Source of the DNA: Choristoneura fumiferana
Taxonomy: Eukaryota; Arthropoda; Insecta; Lepidoptera; Tortricidae
Direction of reading: 5' to 3'
Length of the DNA: 64,000 nt
Assembly: GCF_025370935.1 (NCBI RefSeq)
Contig: NC_133479.1
Location: forward strand, 1,813,182 to 1,877,181
This document shows positions 22,270 to 31,624 of the stretch, one piece after another. Within the stretch, counting starts at the first letter, position 1, and each line of letters starts with the position of its first letter. The notes beneath the pieces were generated by a model. It saw nothing but the letters and a program-made list of their open reading frames with translations, was not told the DNA's origin and made no database searches. The position numbers and the translations under genes are program-made.

Positions 22270-22445
22270 GTCTGTAGTAGTGTGTGTATCGAGCTGTCGG
22301 TAGGCCTCCAACAAGATGGAGCGACGACCTGGTTTAGATTGCGGGATCGCGGTGGATGCGGAAAGCACACGACCGGTCTGAGTGGAGAGCCTTGGGGGAG
22401 GCCTATGTCCAGCAGTGGACGTCTTTCGGCTGACATGATGATCTG
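22270..22445 (+). pseudogene. RTE LINE C-terminus
   Basis: The words ggtaggcctccaacaagatg, gcggaaagcacacgaccggt and gggggaggcctatgtccagc lead to a stop and a short gatgat tail. It is the same subfamily as 6706-6845. A frame encoding the GRPPTRWSDDL-type motif is interrupted. Confidence 0.7.
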
Positions 22446-22586
22446 TAATAGTAATAAGATTTTTAATACTTTCCCGTTGCACCCTACAAACTTAAAATTT
22501 GCTCGGAGGCAATTTGGTTCTCGATCCGCTAGACTTTATAACTTTATGAATAAGGCAGTAAGTACAACAAAACATAAACATTTTCC

Positions 22587-22736
22587 TTAAGGGGCTCCTA
22601 GGCGGGCCATATTTTCACTGCAATTTGTGGCCGGCAACTATTGGTGTCCCTGTCTAACGTGTGAGTAAGAGAGGGACACCAATAGTTGCCGGCCACAAAT
22701 TGCAGTGAAAATATGGCCCGTCTACGAGCCGCTTTA
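22587..22736. mobile_element. Near-perfect palindromic MITE, 150 bp
   Basis: Two arms of about 68 bases surround a loop near 22660 (taacgtgtgagtaagag). The arms contain gcaatttgtggccggcaact and its exact complement. TTAA starts the left end (22587) and TTTA the right, so a degenerate TTAA target is likely. Confidence 0.75.
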
Positions 22737-22799
22737 TGCAAGTCTCAGACTGTAAAAAAAACTGATGTACTCGTAATGACTGATAACCAACAAAAAGTT

Positions 22800-23020
22800 G
22801 AAAACCCCCGACTTTATCACTTCAAAATTCAATATCTCAAAAACGGCTAAACCGATTTTGATAAAACATGTCTAAGAACCATCGCTAGAAAACCTGCTTT
22901 CAAATAAAAAACCGCATTCAAATCGTTCCACCCGTTTAGGAGCTACGGTGGCACAGACAGACACACAGACACACATAGCGCTCAAACTTATAACATCCCT
23001 CTTTTGCGTCGGGGGTTGAA
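22800..23020 (-). repeat. Dispersed repeat ending in 'gcgtcgggggttg'
   Basis: cacagacagacacacagaca and cataacatccctcttttgcg with gggggttg match 13410-13510 in reverse. The class is unknown. Confidence 0.5.
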
Positions 23021-23286
23021 AAAACAAAGTTAGAGAACAGAAGAGCTATTGTTCTAAAACTTAATTAAGAGTGTTAAAAGTGTACCAACTCGAAGCATAC
23101 CTGGTTATTGTGACTCAAACCTCAATCTGTCAATCCTATTCCCTGAGTTAGTTTCCCAGACATCCCAGCTAGGTTCGATTCCTGGCCAGAGTTCTACTAC
23201 TTTCAGCCTACCCATGTTGCGTCTTCCAATGGGCCACCATTCAAAAAGACATCGCTCCAACGGTCGTCAGTTCCTCGATATTTTCA

Positions 23287-23288
23287 GG

Positions 23289-23324
<36 letters not shown>

Positions 23325-23510
23325 GCCCGAAGACGTCCACTGCTGGACAAAGGCCTCCCCCTTAGAACGCCACAATGAACGACAACTCGCCACTTGCATC
23401 CACCGGTTTCCCGCTACTCTCACGATGTCGTCAGTCCACCTGGTGGGAGGCCTGCCAACGCTTCGTCTCCGTCGTCTGTCTTCGTCGTATTTTCAGGTGC
23501 CTTGTTTTAA
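23287..23510 (-). pseudogene. RTE LINE C-terminus with (ATC)n tail
   Basis: A run of at least ten atc units (23289-23322) is followed by the reverse complement of the RTE end: gacgtccactgctggacaaa, then caatgaacgacaactcgcca, then ggtgggaggcctgccaacg (the VGRPP motif). The 104-codon plus frame at 23375 is its shadow. Confidence 0.75.
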
Positions 23511-23769
23511 TTTGTGTTTGCTGTCGGTACCGGTTCCGCGGCTGCAAAAACGGTAATAACCCATTGTCTCGCCGCGTCCGCGACGGAAATCGGTTGCGAC
23601 CGTCATTTTATGGGAGAATTGTTCCTGATTACGATTGCTCCAGCGTGACTGCTTCTAATAATTATTTGGGATTCGGAACCATTTCGTGACATGCCGATTT
23701 TTATTTTATTTATTTCCATGTTTTTGAACAACTTATTTGTCCCTTGTTTTTTATATGTTTATTGTAGTT

Positions 23770-23905
23770 TATTTCCTCGTTGAGTTCCTTGCCGGATTCT
23801 TCTCAACAGAGGTTTTTCCGAACCGGTGGTAGATTTTTTTTGACATTCATAAGTGCTTGTTATAGCCTAAATTGAATAAAGATATTTTGACTTTGACTTT
23901 GATTT
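23770..23905 (+). mobile_element. LINE 3' end with TTTGAC tail
   Basis: gccggattcttctcaacaga, gtttttccgaaccggtggta and ttgaataaagatattttgac with a (tttgac)n tail. It is the reference copy for the fragment at 7935. Confidence 0.7.
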
Positions 23906-23919
23906 ATTTCTTGTTTACT

Positions 23920-24200
23920 TTTTTTTTATTATTCTACTGGAAGGAAAACGAGCAAGTGGGTCTCCTGATGGTAAGAGATCACCACCGCCCATAAACATCT
24001 GCAACACCATTGTATTGCAGACGCGTTGCCAACCTAGAGGCCTAAGATGGGATACCTCACGTGCCAGTAATTTCACCGGCTGTAACTCTCCACGCTGAAA
24101 CACAACAGTGCAAGAACTGCTGCTTCACGGCAGGATTACCGAGCAAGATGGTGGTAGCAATCCGGGCGGACCTTGCACAAGGTCCTACAACCTACACCTG
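23920..24200 (-). mobile_element. A-tailed short retroposon, copy 4
   Basis: It is complete from a T-run to the hairpin end, with the last bases slightly changed (tacaacctaca). It lies immediately after the LINE tail at 23770-23905. Confidence 0.75.
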
Positions 24201-25003
24201 CCTTTACTTACAATAAATTATATTTATATTTCTTTATTTTATTTATATGAGTATATTTGTGTATCATTCCGTGAGTCACAGACGGTTCTGTCAGAATATC
24301 AGCGCTGCAGGCGTCTAACACTTCAGCATAATGCTGAGTCAGCGGCCGTTTCACTTTCGCGGGGACACACAAAATCATATTTTAATTTTTGATTTCTTTT
24401 CTTTTTTTTTGTTTTATTTGTGTTTGCTGTTAATTGTTGTTTTTTTAGTTTTGTTGTATTTGTGTGTCTTTGTGAATGTGAATAAATGTCTTCTATGCTA
24501 TTCTATACTATATGTTGTAACGAATATTTTTTTTCTTTTTTTCTTACGGTTCTGTCAGTTGAGAAGTCTGAATTAACATCCCGGGAAAGTAATTGTTGCT
24601 AACCTAAAGCGACCGGTTGACAGCGGCGTCTTTAGCCCATGTAGCGCCCGTGTGCAATTATTACTTTAGCGCCATCTAGGAAGCGCGCGGTCAAAATGGA
24701 CTAGGTACAAAGTGCCGCGGCCGGCGCCCCTAACACCGCTGCGCCCGTGTGCAACGCACACCCTGCACTATAGGTAAAGACGGATTGATCGATGTTCATG
24801 CCAATATCGATGTAAAGACCCCTCTGCCGGTTGCCATTAAGCAAACAATTTGAAGTTGAACATCCCGGAAAGATTTTTGCAGTGAAGATTGAAAATGATG
24901 TTACGATTATTACATATATAGGACGCAAACAAACTTTGAACAACGACTAAATGCATTATTTTATCATGAATCTAGTTATATTTAGTTTCTGTTTTTGTTG
25001 CAG
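24201..25003. other. Unassigned; GC-rich patch upstream of a possible exon
   Basis: 24400-24500 resembles a LINE 3' UTR (aataaatgtcttctatgcta). 24590-24880 is locally GC-rich (gtgccgcggccggcgcccct) and has no repeat partner in the window. It could be promoter-like, but nothing proves it. Confidence 0.35.
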
Positions 25004-25040
25004 GTACATATGAAATAGAGCTTCGACTATGGAAGAAACT
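25004..25040 (+). other. Possible 37-base exon with a start codon
   Basis: A strong splice-acceptor-like run, tttctgtttttgttgcag, ends at 25003. 37 bases later gtaagt (25041-25046) gives a consensus donor. Inside, ATG GAA GAA ACT (25029-25040) would supply the first four codons of a protein continuing in a later exon. I cannot find that exon in the window. A chance match is possible. Confidence 0.3.
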
Positions 25041-25338
25041 GTAAGTGTAAGACACAAACGTAAACCGAGTTGATGTTTTAAACTTTCGCGATTCTCACTC
25101 ATAACTAATATATCTCAGGACCCAATACGAGTATAATAATGTACTCTGTGGACATAATCGCAATTACTATTTAATGCTAAAATGATGTTGATGAAGATTG
25201 AATGATAGAAGACTGAAACGTAGGGTATAACGTTCGTTTTGGCCCACGAGTTTTTCGAACTACCCGCACTTGGTTTTCTTGTTCATTTCGACGTACAACT
25301 CTCACAATATCCTTGATTTGTCCGAAGATACAATAAAT

Positions 25339-25594
25339 ATCACAGATATAGATTACACTAGATAACGCAAACACCTCAGTCTGTATGAAAACCAACCGTG
25401 TCACTTTTTTATATCTACTGTGACGTCTCAAGAGCATTAGTGATGTGAATTCCCCGATGTCCGCGCAAAAGCCACTAGACATGTTTAGTCAGTTAGCAGT
25501 CAGTCTTTGTATGGGGCCAACTCCGACGTTTCGTCGGGGTTCGGACACGCGTAGTAGATGCATTTGCGTAATCTAGTGTAATCTATATCTGTGA
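25339..25594. mobile_element. TIR element, about 256 bp
   Basis: atcacagatatagattacac-tagat at the left and its complement at the right (25563-25594) form inverted repeats of about 32 bases. The inner part shares the aagtgcgggtagttc region with 4748 just outside the left arm. No transposase is present. Confidence 0.65.
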
Positions 25595-25691
25595 TAAATA
25601 TTCTAAAATTTCAAAAATGCGATACTTTTCATCACTCATGTCATCATGTCACTTCAACTTAGTATGGCAACAGTAATTATTGTTGTCAATT

Positions 25692-26335
25692 AAATAATAA
25701 TAAATATCATGGGACACTTGACACCAATGAGGGCTATCGTTTTTTGTCTCACTAGATGGCGCACTGTTGCGTGAGGTTTTTAAGTATGGCTTTCAAAGTC
25801 TGTTATTACGGGCGTGAAAACAAAGTTTAGATTAAAATCATATTTAATACACCTTAAAACCGTACAATAAAAATATCGAGCATGCCACAGTGTTGCATAG
25901 TCCCCGTTTTGTTCGGAAAAAAGGGAGGACAAAGGTTTCCGAAAGACAAAACTGTCTCAAAACACAGACATTCATTGCCCCGGAACGCATATTTGCCATT
26001 ATTAATTTCAGATATTGCAAAATATTAACAGAATTATTCTAATTATAAATAAACCCGCGTAGCTCACCCAAAAACTATGAGATTTGACATTTCGGAGACC
26101 TCACGCTACACTAGCGCCTCTAGTGGCGAATTCATACGCGATAGCCCTCATTGACCTAGTCCCAAACTAAGTAAAGCTTGTACTATGGATACTAGGCAAC
26201 GGATAAACATACTTATGTAGATAAATACATACTTAAATACATATTAAACATCCAAGACCCGAGAACAAACATTCGTATTATTCATACAAATATCTGCCCC
26301 TGCCGGGAATCGAACCCGGGACCTCAAGCTCGTTT
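25692..26335 (-). mobile_element. tRNA-derived SINE (type B) interrupted by a 422-bp element
   Basis: 25692-25728 (tatcatgggacacttgacac-caa) and 26151-26335 are the two halves. They join exactly as in the uninterrupted copies, giving ccaattgacctag. The B box complement is at about 26305-26320. The tRNA-like head is cut short after cctcaagct, so this copy is 5'-truncated. Confidence 0.85.
25729..26150. mobile_element. 422-bp TIR element inserted in a SINE; copy 1
   Basis: The ends are TGAGGGCTATCG and its exact complement. The subterminal parts are tcactagatggcgcactg on one side and cactagaggcgctagtgtag inverted on the other. Copy 2 lies in the opposite orientation at 57477-57899. Both sit between AA and TT. 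Because the host SINE sequence is known, the site can be read: there is either no duplication (AA|TT) or a 2-bp AT duplication. No coding frame is present. Confidence 0.75.
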
Positions 26336-26751
26336 TAAATTGAAATATTATGAAGCCACTCTACCGATACTCACTCTAAACAGTTGACTCCTCAGCTTCA
26401 GTCGCACCTATTTCCGATCACAAACAAAGTGCAACTTTGTTACATCCATCGTCGGCTCATTTAGTCGACGCACGCGCAGCATTTTGTAAACAACGTAGGT
26501 ATATTTAGGTTTATAAGTCCTTAAGACCGGGGAAGTCAAGGTTAGTTTTGATATGCAGAGGTATCATTTGGTTTATGAGTAAAAATTGGATTATAAGCAA
26601 CATAAAAGGCTTGAAATATTGTATGTTAAATGCTAGAAACACGCAAGAAAATGGTCAAAATAATTGCAAAATTAAATTAACCTTTTGAACGCCACGGTCG
26701 GCCACAGACGACCAAAAAAATTTTTAGGAAAATCGCTCCATAGGCACCACG
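26336..26751. other. No recognised gene
   Basis: Unassigned sequence with no motif or repeat partner seen. Confidence 0.4.
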
Positions 26752-26915
26752 TAATTTTTTTTTTTTTTTTATAAAAACGAGGGGGCAAACGAGCAGACGG
26801 GTCACCTGATGGAGAGCGATCACCGTCGCCCATGGACACCCGCAACACGAGGGGAATCACAGTGCGTTGCCGACCCTTTAAGGAATTGATAGGCTCGTTT
26901 TTTAAAGATCCCGAC
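26752..26915 (-). mobile_element. LINE/SINE tail family C, best copy
   Basis: A 14-base T run is followed by caaacgagcagacgggtcac, cgcccatggacacccgcaac and gtgcgttgccgaccctttaa, ending at tcgttttttaaagatcccga. Confidence 0.65.
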
Positions 26916-27424
26916 ATGCCGTAATGCCGACATGGCGCCTATGGCATGATTTTCAGCTGTCGCGTTTTGCCGACCGTGGTGGTTAAAGGGTTAAAAAAGT
27001 TTTAGTTTTTGTCCACTTTAAAATCGAGATATTTACTGTAAATTAATAATTAGTTATTTCATATTTTTGCTTATATGCCTATAACAATAAGTTATTTTTC
27101 CAAAAGTTCAGTAGGTACTAAAATTATGCTTTCAATCACTCATAATACTTCTAAAATAAAAAACGGGTTCAGAAGTTAAATATGATACTGCAGGCCAAGG
27201 CGGTGGGATGGGATGCGTTTTCCAGCGACTGGCCAGACATAAGAGCAGACAGGGCGAGTTTGAAATCGCTCCGTAGTAGGACATGCTAATAAAAAAATTA
27301 AGCTACGACCAATAATCGCCAAGATTTCAAAATGTATAGGTAGGTTACATGAATGCCCATGTGAGGTGAGCATTTCCGGCGACACTGGTTTCGGTTCAGA
27401 CCGTGACATAGGACTCGTATGAAG
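26916..27424. other. No recognised gene
   Basis: Short frames only; nothing supportable. Confidence 0.4.
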
Positions 27425-27791
27425 AAGTTTCCTTTTTTTACCCGACTGCCCGAAGGAGGGTTATGTTTTTCTAGCGTATGTATGTATGTATGTATGTGGG
27501 TATGTATGTCCATTTCTTTGGTCCTCGCTGCAGCCTAAACGGCTGGACGGATTGTAACATATGAGGTATCATTGGATTCGTCATAACTGTCGGAGTGACA
27601 TAGGGTGTATAATATTTCAATATGGCGACTGCAAAAAAAATATGGCGGAGGAATAAAAAAAATATTTTGTATTGTAACAATATGGGATTCAAATGAAAGC
27701 TAATAATTAGCCCATTCTAAATATATATGGGTTATAATACTTTTAATTTACTGTTTTCATAGAAATATCAAAAAAGTATAAAATAAAAAAC
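27425..27791 (+). repeat. Dispersed repeat starting 'acccgactgcccgaaggagg'
   Basis: The start, a short (gtat)n run at 27476-27500, gcagcctaaacggctggacg and gtcggagtgacatagggtg are in the reverse order and strand of 5700-6030. The family is abundant in Lepidoptera by memory; its class is unknown. Confidence 0.55.
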
Positions 27792-28058
27792 ATTAAATTT
27801 AAAAAATCAAAAAACCCGCCTGCCTTAAAAACTAAAAGGAAGAAAATAAGTCTTGTGGTCTAGAACTCTGTCAAGAAGCTCATTTAAGGTTCAACAGTCG
27901 GGACCCATTCAAATCGTAACCAGCTCAAAAAATCTTGGTAATGGGTCCCGACTGTTGAACCTTAAATGAGCTTCTTGACAGAGTTCTAGACCACAAGACT
28001 TATTTTCTTCCTTTTAGTTTTTAAGGCAGTCGGGTTTTTTGATTTTTTAAATTTAATT
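27792..28058. repeat. Near-perfect inverted repeat, about 265 bp
   Basis: The arms 27792-27909 and 27941-28058 are complementary almost base for base, including gtcttgtggtctagaactct and ggttcaacagtcgggaccca. The loop is about 30 bases and contains aaccagctcaaaaaatctt. The left arm continues the repeat at 27425, so the right arm looks like an inverted duplication of its end. Confidence 0.75.
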
Positions 28059-28504
28059 TCAGTCATATGTTTTTCTATGTCATGGGCAAACCCTTAGCTC
28101 GAAACAACTGCTCTGTAGCTTCTGCGTAAAGCACAAATACATACTTAGTTGGAACGAAAACCATCCGTACTTCGTTGCGCTGTCCCGGTTCGTTACGCAC
28201 TGTATGGTTGAACGGTTGTCAAGCACAATCAGAAGCTGTTGAAACTGGCCTTATTCGATCATCATATCGTGTTATCCCACTCACGCTAATAGTTCTCAAC
28301 AGGAGAGTGACAGGAACGGTACGATAACAAATTCTAATTTTGGAGCATCCCTGTTCGAGATACTGGCTTGTAAAGTCCGTTTTAATAGAAATTGACAATC
28401 GTATGAGCAAATATGCTCTATTGGCCTTGACTTGACACTATCCTAACTAAACTTTACTATAATTTTGAACATGAAACTACCGTGAGACTCACTCATATTA
28501 AATA

Positions 28505-28941
28505 TAATGACCCGGATAACTCACGTCTTCACGTCGTCACGTCCGGCTCGCACCTCGAGTTTTTCGAAATTCATGTGCGGAATTACATTTCAAATTTACC
28601 ACGAGCTTTGCGGTGAAGGAAAACATCGTGAGGAAACCTGCACAAACCTGCGAAGCGAGTCAATGGTTCGTGCGAAGTTCCCAATCCGCACTGGGCCCGC
28701 GTGGGAACTATGGCCCAAGCCCTCTTGTTCTGAGAGGAGGCCTGTGCCCAGCAGTGGGACGTATATAGGCTGGGATGGTGATGATGATGATGAAGTCACG
28801 TCTTAAATCGAGTTTAGCTCGGCAGTGCGCGTGTTGCAGCAGCCGCTGAGTCGCGTTGCTCCGAAGACGTAGGGCTACGGATTAGCCCGAAACATGTCGA
28901 GCTAAACTCGATTTAAGACGTGAGTTATCCGGGTCATTATA
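28505..28941. mobile_element. Foldback element family F2 carrying a SINE
   Basis: taatgacccggataactcac and gtgagttatccgggtcatta are the outer inverted ends. Inner words are ttaaatcgagtttagctcg and gtcgagctaaactcgattta. A SINE sits in the left arm (28544-28794). A relative with the same inner words is at 39838-40076. Confidence 0.7.
28544..28794 (+). mobile_element. tRNA-derived SINE (type A), 5'-truncated
   Basis: It starts at cggctcgcacctcgag, just past the tRNA-like head, and ends with the shared tail aggcctgtgcccagcagtgg and (gat)n. gtcacgtc flanks it at 28536-28543 and 28795-28802. Confidence 0.8.
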
Positions 28942-29439
28942 TTTAAACTTTACTATACTGTAATATTAGGTATACTCGTAGTAAATGCAAAAAGAAGTTT
29001 GTTTTTTTGCTTCGCTTACACGCCTTGACTATCGTATTACAAGACCTGAATAATTAATAGGGTACCTTTATGTCCGAAAAAAAGGTTGTTCCAGAGGACG
29101 CGCGATAAACGAATTGTTCGCAGACAACAGCATTTTAATCAGTAATTCCAAGACCACGGTTCTAATAAAATCTATTTAATTCTACCCCGGAAAATCGGAT
29201 TCATTTTCAATTAATATAAGTATTTTTTTGAAATAGAATTAGCTAACGAGTGACGTCAGATTATTATACAAAATCTGTGGCGAATTGTTTGTAAGCTCAT
29301 AAAAGTGTGTCAGTTGATTGGAGGTGGCGGTGCCTAATAGCTTACCCGTATTGTCTATTTGATAGAATACCGAGAGAGAATAGAATAAGATTCTATAAAA
29401 TTTTGATTAGCAAAAAATTTATTGAATCAGGCATTACTT
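28942..29439. other. No recognised gene
   Basis: Unassigned AT-rich sequence. Confidence 0.4.
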
Positions 29440-29645
29440 TGCGGAAGTCCATATCAATGAACTAAAATAATTTTATGCAAAATATGCGTGTTCATGCAGT
29501 TCCTCCACCTCCACACTGTAAGAACACACACAAATCACACAAACCCATCTATCACCACCACCACACTACACTTAGTGTAGTGTATTTTGCATAAGCTTAG
29601 CTATCGTAAGTTCGCGGGTGAGCAAGGAAATTATTTTAGTTCAAC
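29440..29645. repeat. Dispersed repeat shared with 34800-35640
   Basis: cagttcctccacctccacac and acaaacccatctatcac are the complement of 34925-35000. ctatcgtaagttcgcgggtg at 29601 matches 35594-35613. Outer words gaactaaaataatttt and aaattattttagttc are inverted, so 29460-29643 may be a TIR-bounded copy. Confidence 0.5.
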
Positions 29646-30261
29646 AAAAAAAATTCCTAACACTAATTTATGTTCAAAGTGTAGGTACCGCGCAAGACTT
29701 ATTTGGGCCAATCAACTTTTTTACCGACACTAATCTGTCCGCGACATTTTTCAAACAATTGCAGATTTTTTTAAGTAACCATGTTTTTCTGTAATTTAAT
29801 AAATGGTGTACATGAATACATGCCACCCTACGTATGTTCCACCTATTAAACCGTGAAATATCTTGTTGGAAGCACGATTTTGGTAACGCCAGAGACAATT
29901 TTGGTAACGCAGGAGACGCCCAAAAGTGTCGGTAAAATAGTTGATTGACCCATTTATTATTTATTAACTTTGGCACACAAACAAATTGTAAATATGAACC
30001 TTTCAGGGGGCAAACCCCAACCAAAAACGTTCTGAAACATTTTAATATGTCTTATAATTATGTATATGCAAAGAATGCTTCATAATATTTTAAAGATATT
30101 TTATAGAAACTTTCGACCAACATTCACCCAGAGCGGGCATAGACAGAATTAGCCCAGCCAATGAGGGCGCGTGTTTGGGTTTATTGGGTGCCACTGACGC
30201 GACGCAGGCGCAGCGCGGGGGACATTTTGACACGTAACTAATAGTTTGAACATAGCATATT
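29646..30261. other. No recognised gene
   Basis: A 116-codon minus frame (29674-30024) shows no motif and no repeat partner. I do not call it. Confidence 0.35.
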
Positions 30262-30505
30262 ATGAATAGCCTATGGCCTCTCAAGCAGAGCATCGTGGGT
30301 TCAATCCCCGGCTCGCACCTCTTTCGATATTCATGTCCGAAATACATTAAAATTTACCACAAGCTAATACGGTGAAGGAAAGCGTCGTGAAGAAACCTTC
30401 ACAAACCTGCGAAGCAATTCAATGGTGTGTGTGAAGTTCCCAATCCGCACTGGGCCCGCGTGGGAACTTACTCTCATTTTGACAGGGAATAATTAAGGCT
30501 TGGAT
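30262..30505 (+). mobile_element. tRNA-derived SINE (type A), decayed
   Basis: tggcctctcaagcagagcat and gggttcaatccccggctcgc (B box) are followed by the usual body (cacaaacctgcgaagcaatt). The 3' end is degenerate (gcttggatgattgtg). Confidence 0.75.
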
Positions 30506-31592
30506 GATTGTGAGTAGAATGCACATGATAATACAGCCTCAAAAAAATCTTTACTGGCTTCAAAAAAAGGAAGAAGTCTTTAGGTACCATAGAAGTAAAG
30601 CATGTTCCTCTGTATGAATGTTTTTTTTTCTAAAAACTACTTTCCGAAGCATCTGTTCAGATTTGTCCGACTGTTTTTGGGACGTTGACTTTTGATTTGT
30701 CACGATTTTTTTGAAAAAAAAAACTGTTAATTAAGTACATAAATGTTTCTGATATACTATTTGAATTACTTATATTTTGCTTACGAAGGAAATAAACTCT
30801 ACTAAGTTACTAAAATTGAATTAATGTATTTGCAATAAATAGGAAAAGATCAATGGCATAATAATTTATTGAAGTTGTATAAATTTATAACCGATAATTC
30901 TTTTAATCGGCTGAACGTCAAGTGATCAAAGTCACGATGTGTGTGGCCGGCGTAACCGGATAAAAAAACAACCATAAATATAATTAAAAGCCCAATACAC
31001 AATTTCAAGGTGTAATAAAAATGTTATTTAATTGGTTCATTTATATTACTTTTTGGGGCCGTCGTTTACTTGATTATATGTAGGTATTGTATTGTCTTAA
31101 GGTAGGTGTAGTTATCATATTTGGATGGTACCACTTTAGCTGAACCTGATAGATATTTCATTTTCATACTTTTTACGATCTGCAACATCGTCAAATCAAT
31201 CCTTGCCACTTGACGTTGCAGAAAAAACGTCAAATTTCGCGCGCTTTTCACTCTTGTTTTTTTAATCCTGTTTAAAGATATGATTGATGAGATACAGCCG
31301 CGCGGAAAGGCGTGAACGCTAAAAAACGTTGCATTAAATATCGATTTTTCACGCTGACATGTACCGTCCGGGTTATGCGCTTTTTACGCTGCATGCAGTC
31401 CAGTTAAGACATAAATATGAGATAAATATGGATATTTAGAACGTGAGGATTACTTTTACGGTTTATTTGTACTAATAATTTAGAATTATTTTTATATTTT
31501 TTGGCGTTTTGTGTCAGATTTAGAACATTTTTTAAAGAGTGGTTTTTTTTTTCGTTAAGTAGGGGCGGTACAAAATAAAAGGGTATACATTC
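30506..31592. other. No recognised gene
   Basis: Unassigned AT-rich sequence; only short frames. Confidence 0.4.
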
Positions 31593-31624
31593 GATTTCCA
31601 TTCGTTTTCGTCTGTAACCTTAGC

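Noticed and set aside
23287..23325. Independent (ATC)n microsatellite
   Set aside because: It is the tail of an RTE LINE copy, as at the other RTE ends.
29674..30024. 116-codon minus-strand frame
   Set aside because: No motif, no coding-like composition beyond chance, no neighbouring signals.
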